Source: JAUVUV01 sp964548275
Lineage (GTDB): Bacteria; Gemmatimonadota; Glassbacteria; GWA2-58-10
NCBI GenBank assembly: GCA_964548275.1
Contig: CAZJQI010000018.1
Coordinates: forward strand, 6,927-70,926
Length of the DNA: 64,000 nt
Direction: 5' to 3'
Shown here: positions 62,590-64,000 of the stretch, piece by piece
Position numbering within the stretch: the first letter of the stretch is position 1
How the letters are laid out: every line of letters begins with the position of its first letter
Translations under genes and position numbers: made by a program
Notes under the pieces: model-generated
Seen by the model: only the letters and a program-made list of their open reading frames with translations
Database searches by the model: none
Told to the model about the DNA's origin: nothing

Positions 62590-63570
62590 ATGAAAAGTTT
62601 CGTCGCGAATTTGCTGTTAAAAATCCCCGGCCCGGCGGGCCTGTTATTTCTTCTGTTGTTATTCACAACTGCCCAGGCGGCTGAAAAAAAGAAAATAATA
62701 TTCGACACCGATCTCGGCGGCGATATAGATGACGCCTTTGCTCACGCGCTGGTGCAGATCAGCCCGGAGTTCGAGGTACTGGGAATCACTGTCGGGGACG
62801 GCCCCACCCAGGCACGGGCCTGGGCGAGCTGCCGCATGCTTTACGAGGCCGGCCAGGAACAAATCCCTGTGGCAGTGGGCAGGCCGACCCGCCAGGGAAG
62901 CCAGCCGCCGCCGCAGTTGAGCTGGGGCGAGGGTTTCCAGCGCTATCGGCCGATAAAAAAGCCCGCCGCTGATTTTATTATCGAAACCCTGCGCAAGTAC
63001 CCGCACCAGGTAACTATTATCAGTGTCGGGCCGGTGACAAACCTTGCCGATGCAATCGAAAAGGACCCGAAAGCCTGGAAGCTGGTGAAAGAGGTTTATT
63101 CGATGTTCGGATCGTTTTACATGGGCTATGGAGGAGATCCACGCCCGAGCGCCGAGTGGAATGTGGTTGCCGATGTGGCAAGCTCCCAGAAATTCATGAC
63201 ATCAGGTGTGCCAATCACCCTGGCCGGGCTGGACGTGACCACCATGGTGAAATTCAGCGCGGAAAGAAGGCTCCAGCTTCTCTATCGAAACTCTCCCTTG
63301 ACAGATGCTATCAGCGCGCTTTACACTCTCTGGTCTATTGATAACCCGGGCGGAAGAACCCCGACCCTTTTCGACCCTGTGGCTGTGGCAATGGCGATAA
63401 CAGATGAGTTTGTCACCACACGGGAGGCTCACGTGCGGGTTACAGAGGAGGGTTACACGGTGATCGACGAAAGCCGGCCACCCAACTGCAGGATCGGGAT
63501 GCAAGTGAGCGCGGAAAAGTTTATCGACTGGCTCACCAGAAGACTTCTGAAACAGAACCTGATGAGGTAA
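62590..63570 (+). CDS. Exported nucleoside hydrolase
   Basis: 326 residues with a Sec signal (LLFLLLLFTTAQAA). IIFDTDLGGDIDDAFA is the canonical Asp-rich calcium site; ISVGPVTNLADAI and an Asn in EWNVVADV complete the pocket region. Family members cleave the N-glycosidic bond of ribonucleosides, normally in the cytoplasm; export suggests use of external nucleosides or related glycosides. It begins 27 bases after the fusion gene, with a good AGGAGG, so the two are probably co-expressed. Confidence 0.85.
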   Translation: MKSFVANLLLKIPGPAGLLFLLLLFTTAQAAEKKKIIFDTDLGGDIDDAFAHALVQISPEFEVLGITVGDGPTQARAWASCRMLYEAGQEQIPVAVGRPTRQGSQPPPQLSWGEGFQRYRPIKKPAADFIIETLRKYPHQVTIISVGPVTNLADAIEKDPKAWKLVKEVYSMFGSFYMGYGGDPRPSAEWNVVADVASSQKFMTSGVPITLAGLDVTTMVKFSAERRLQLLYRNSPLTDAISALYTLWSIDNPGGRTPTLFDPVAVAMAITDEFVTTREAHVRVTEEGYTVIDESRPPNCRIGMQVSAEKFIDWLTRRLLKQNLMR

Positions 63571-63684
63571 AACAGTTAACAGTACAATATTACCGGTACT
63601 TTCCAGCGGATTTAAAAGTTGATAAACCGATAAATCAATCCATTACCGAAATGGAAACGCGGTAAACTTTGTAAGGAGAACCAG

Positions 63685-63948
63685 ATGCGCTCATTTTTCA
63701 TTCTTCTGCTTGCAATTTTGCTGATTTCCTCAACTGCTCACGCCAGGCTGGAGGCCGGGCTGGGTTTTTCTCTTGCCTGGCCGCAGAGTGAATTCAAGGA
63801 TAACGTGGATTTCGCCTTTGGCTGCGGGGAGGCGGAGTATCTCAAGAAAGGCTCGATTAGCCGCGGTCTGGGTAGCATATCTTATGAGACAATTCAATCG
63901 AATACCGATCTGCTACAGCTTCGCATCGGACTGTCATTCGGTTTCTAG
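63685..63948 (+). CDS. Short beta-barrel-like outer-membrane protein, possibly internally deleted
   Basis: 87 residues, with AAGGAG before the ATG. A Sec signal (FFILLLAILLISSTAHA) is followed by an N-terminal strand pattern (EAGLGFSLAWPQSEFKDN). The C-terminus is LQLRIGLSFGF, with the terminal Phe and alternating pattern typical of outer-membrane barrels. Eighty-seven residues are too few for a full barrel; the two ends look like those of a ~200-residue porin-like protein with the middle missing. It may be a remnant or a small independent protein. Confidence 0.6.
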   Translation: MRSFFILLLAILLISSTAHARLEAGLGFSLAWPQSEFKDNVDFAFGCGEAEYLKKGSISRGLGSISYETIQSNTDLLQLRIGLSFGF

Positions 63949-64000
63949 CCTAAGTACAAGTTTTCATATATATGGTTACGTTTTCAAATAAGACGATTTA

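Overview
The window looks like a chromosomal segment of a free-living, flagellated, Gram-negative (diderm) bacterium from a poorly cultivated lineage. Coding DNA is moderately GC-rich. P-ring and L-ring flagellar genes, Tat signals, lipoprotein signals and a beta-barrel-like terminus at the right edge show an outer membrane. Many secreted sulfatases, DUF1080/DUF2264 proteins, a SUMF1-fold protein with dockerin-like repeats, and no SusC/SusD pair fit the uncultivated FCB-type phyla (Latescibacterota/Glassbacteria-like) better than Bacteroidetes. This placement is an inference; no rRNA or marker gene is present.

Layout. (a) 3-1340: the 3' part of an AT-rich helix-hairpin-helix gene, then uppP. 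(b) 1454-1605: a structured inverted-repeat element. (c) 1761-13426: a flagellar rod, ring and hook operon behind a sigma-54 promoter: flgF, flgG, flgA, flgH, flgI, flgJ (fused to a lytic transglycosylase), flgN, flgK, csrA, a giant flgL and fliW. The csrA/fliW pair is the usual post-transcriptional switch for flagellin. (d) 13914-19408: a sugar aminotransferase, then an acyl-ACP-synthetase/ACP/acyltransferase fusion overlapping an MFS transporter (an LplT-Aas-like lipid-recycling pair). (e) 19661-30767: three Tat-exported sulfatases, a Bax-inhibitor-like membrane protein flanked by two copies of one repeat, an amidohydrolase, a PhoD-like phosphatase, an alpha/alpha-barrel lipoprotein and nicotinamidase. 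(f) 30846-34160: a one-polypeptide restriction-modification enzyme. (g) 34439-42102: ConA-like protein, nuclease, MBL hydrolase, two tandem M20 hydrolases, a Gfo/Idh/MocA oxidoreductase and a secreted DUF6263-like protein. (h) 42314-43575: a two-membrane-protein plus XRE-regulator operon with a promoter/operator overlap. (i) 43650-50039: heparinase II/III-like lyase, a lipoprotein with tandem metallo-beta-lactamase domains, and the dockerin/SUMF1-like protein. (j) 50339-54774: SGNH-hydrolase/TPR membrane protein, cyclic-nucleotide-binding protein and AI-2E-type permease. (k) 54952-63948: DUF2264, GH20-like hexosaminidase, DUF1080, a J-domain protein, a nucleoside hydrolase/esterase fusion, a second nucleoside hydrolase and a very short beta-barrel-like protein.

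Much of the window outside the flagellar operon encodes exported enzymes that would strip sulfate, phosphate, acetyl-type and hexosamine groups from complex, probably sulfated and aminated, glycans. They are scattered as small units rather than one locus.

The intergenic DNA is rich in small non-autonomous elements: a 188-bp MITE-like element in two near-identical copies (40957-41144, 48638-48825), a related 86-bp repeat (15308-15393, 50140-50225), a ~127-bp repeat (22544-22670, 23520-23645) and an 81-bp perfect cloverleaf palindrome (15141-15221). No transposase, CRISPR array, tRNA or rRNA gene was seen. The candidates most worth following are the giant FlgL, the two sulfatases sharing an almost identical signal-peptide cassette, the cloverleaf element, the XRE/membrane-protein operon and the lipid-recycling pair.
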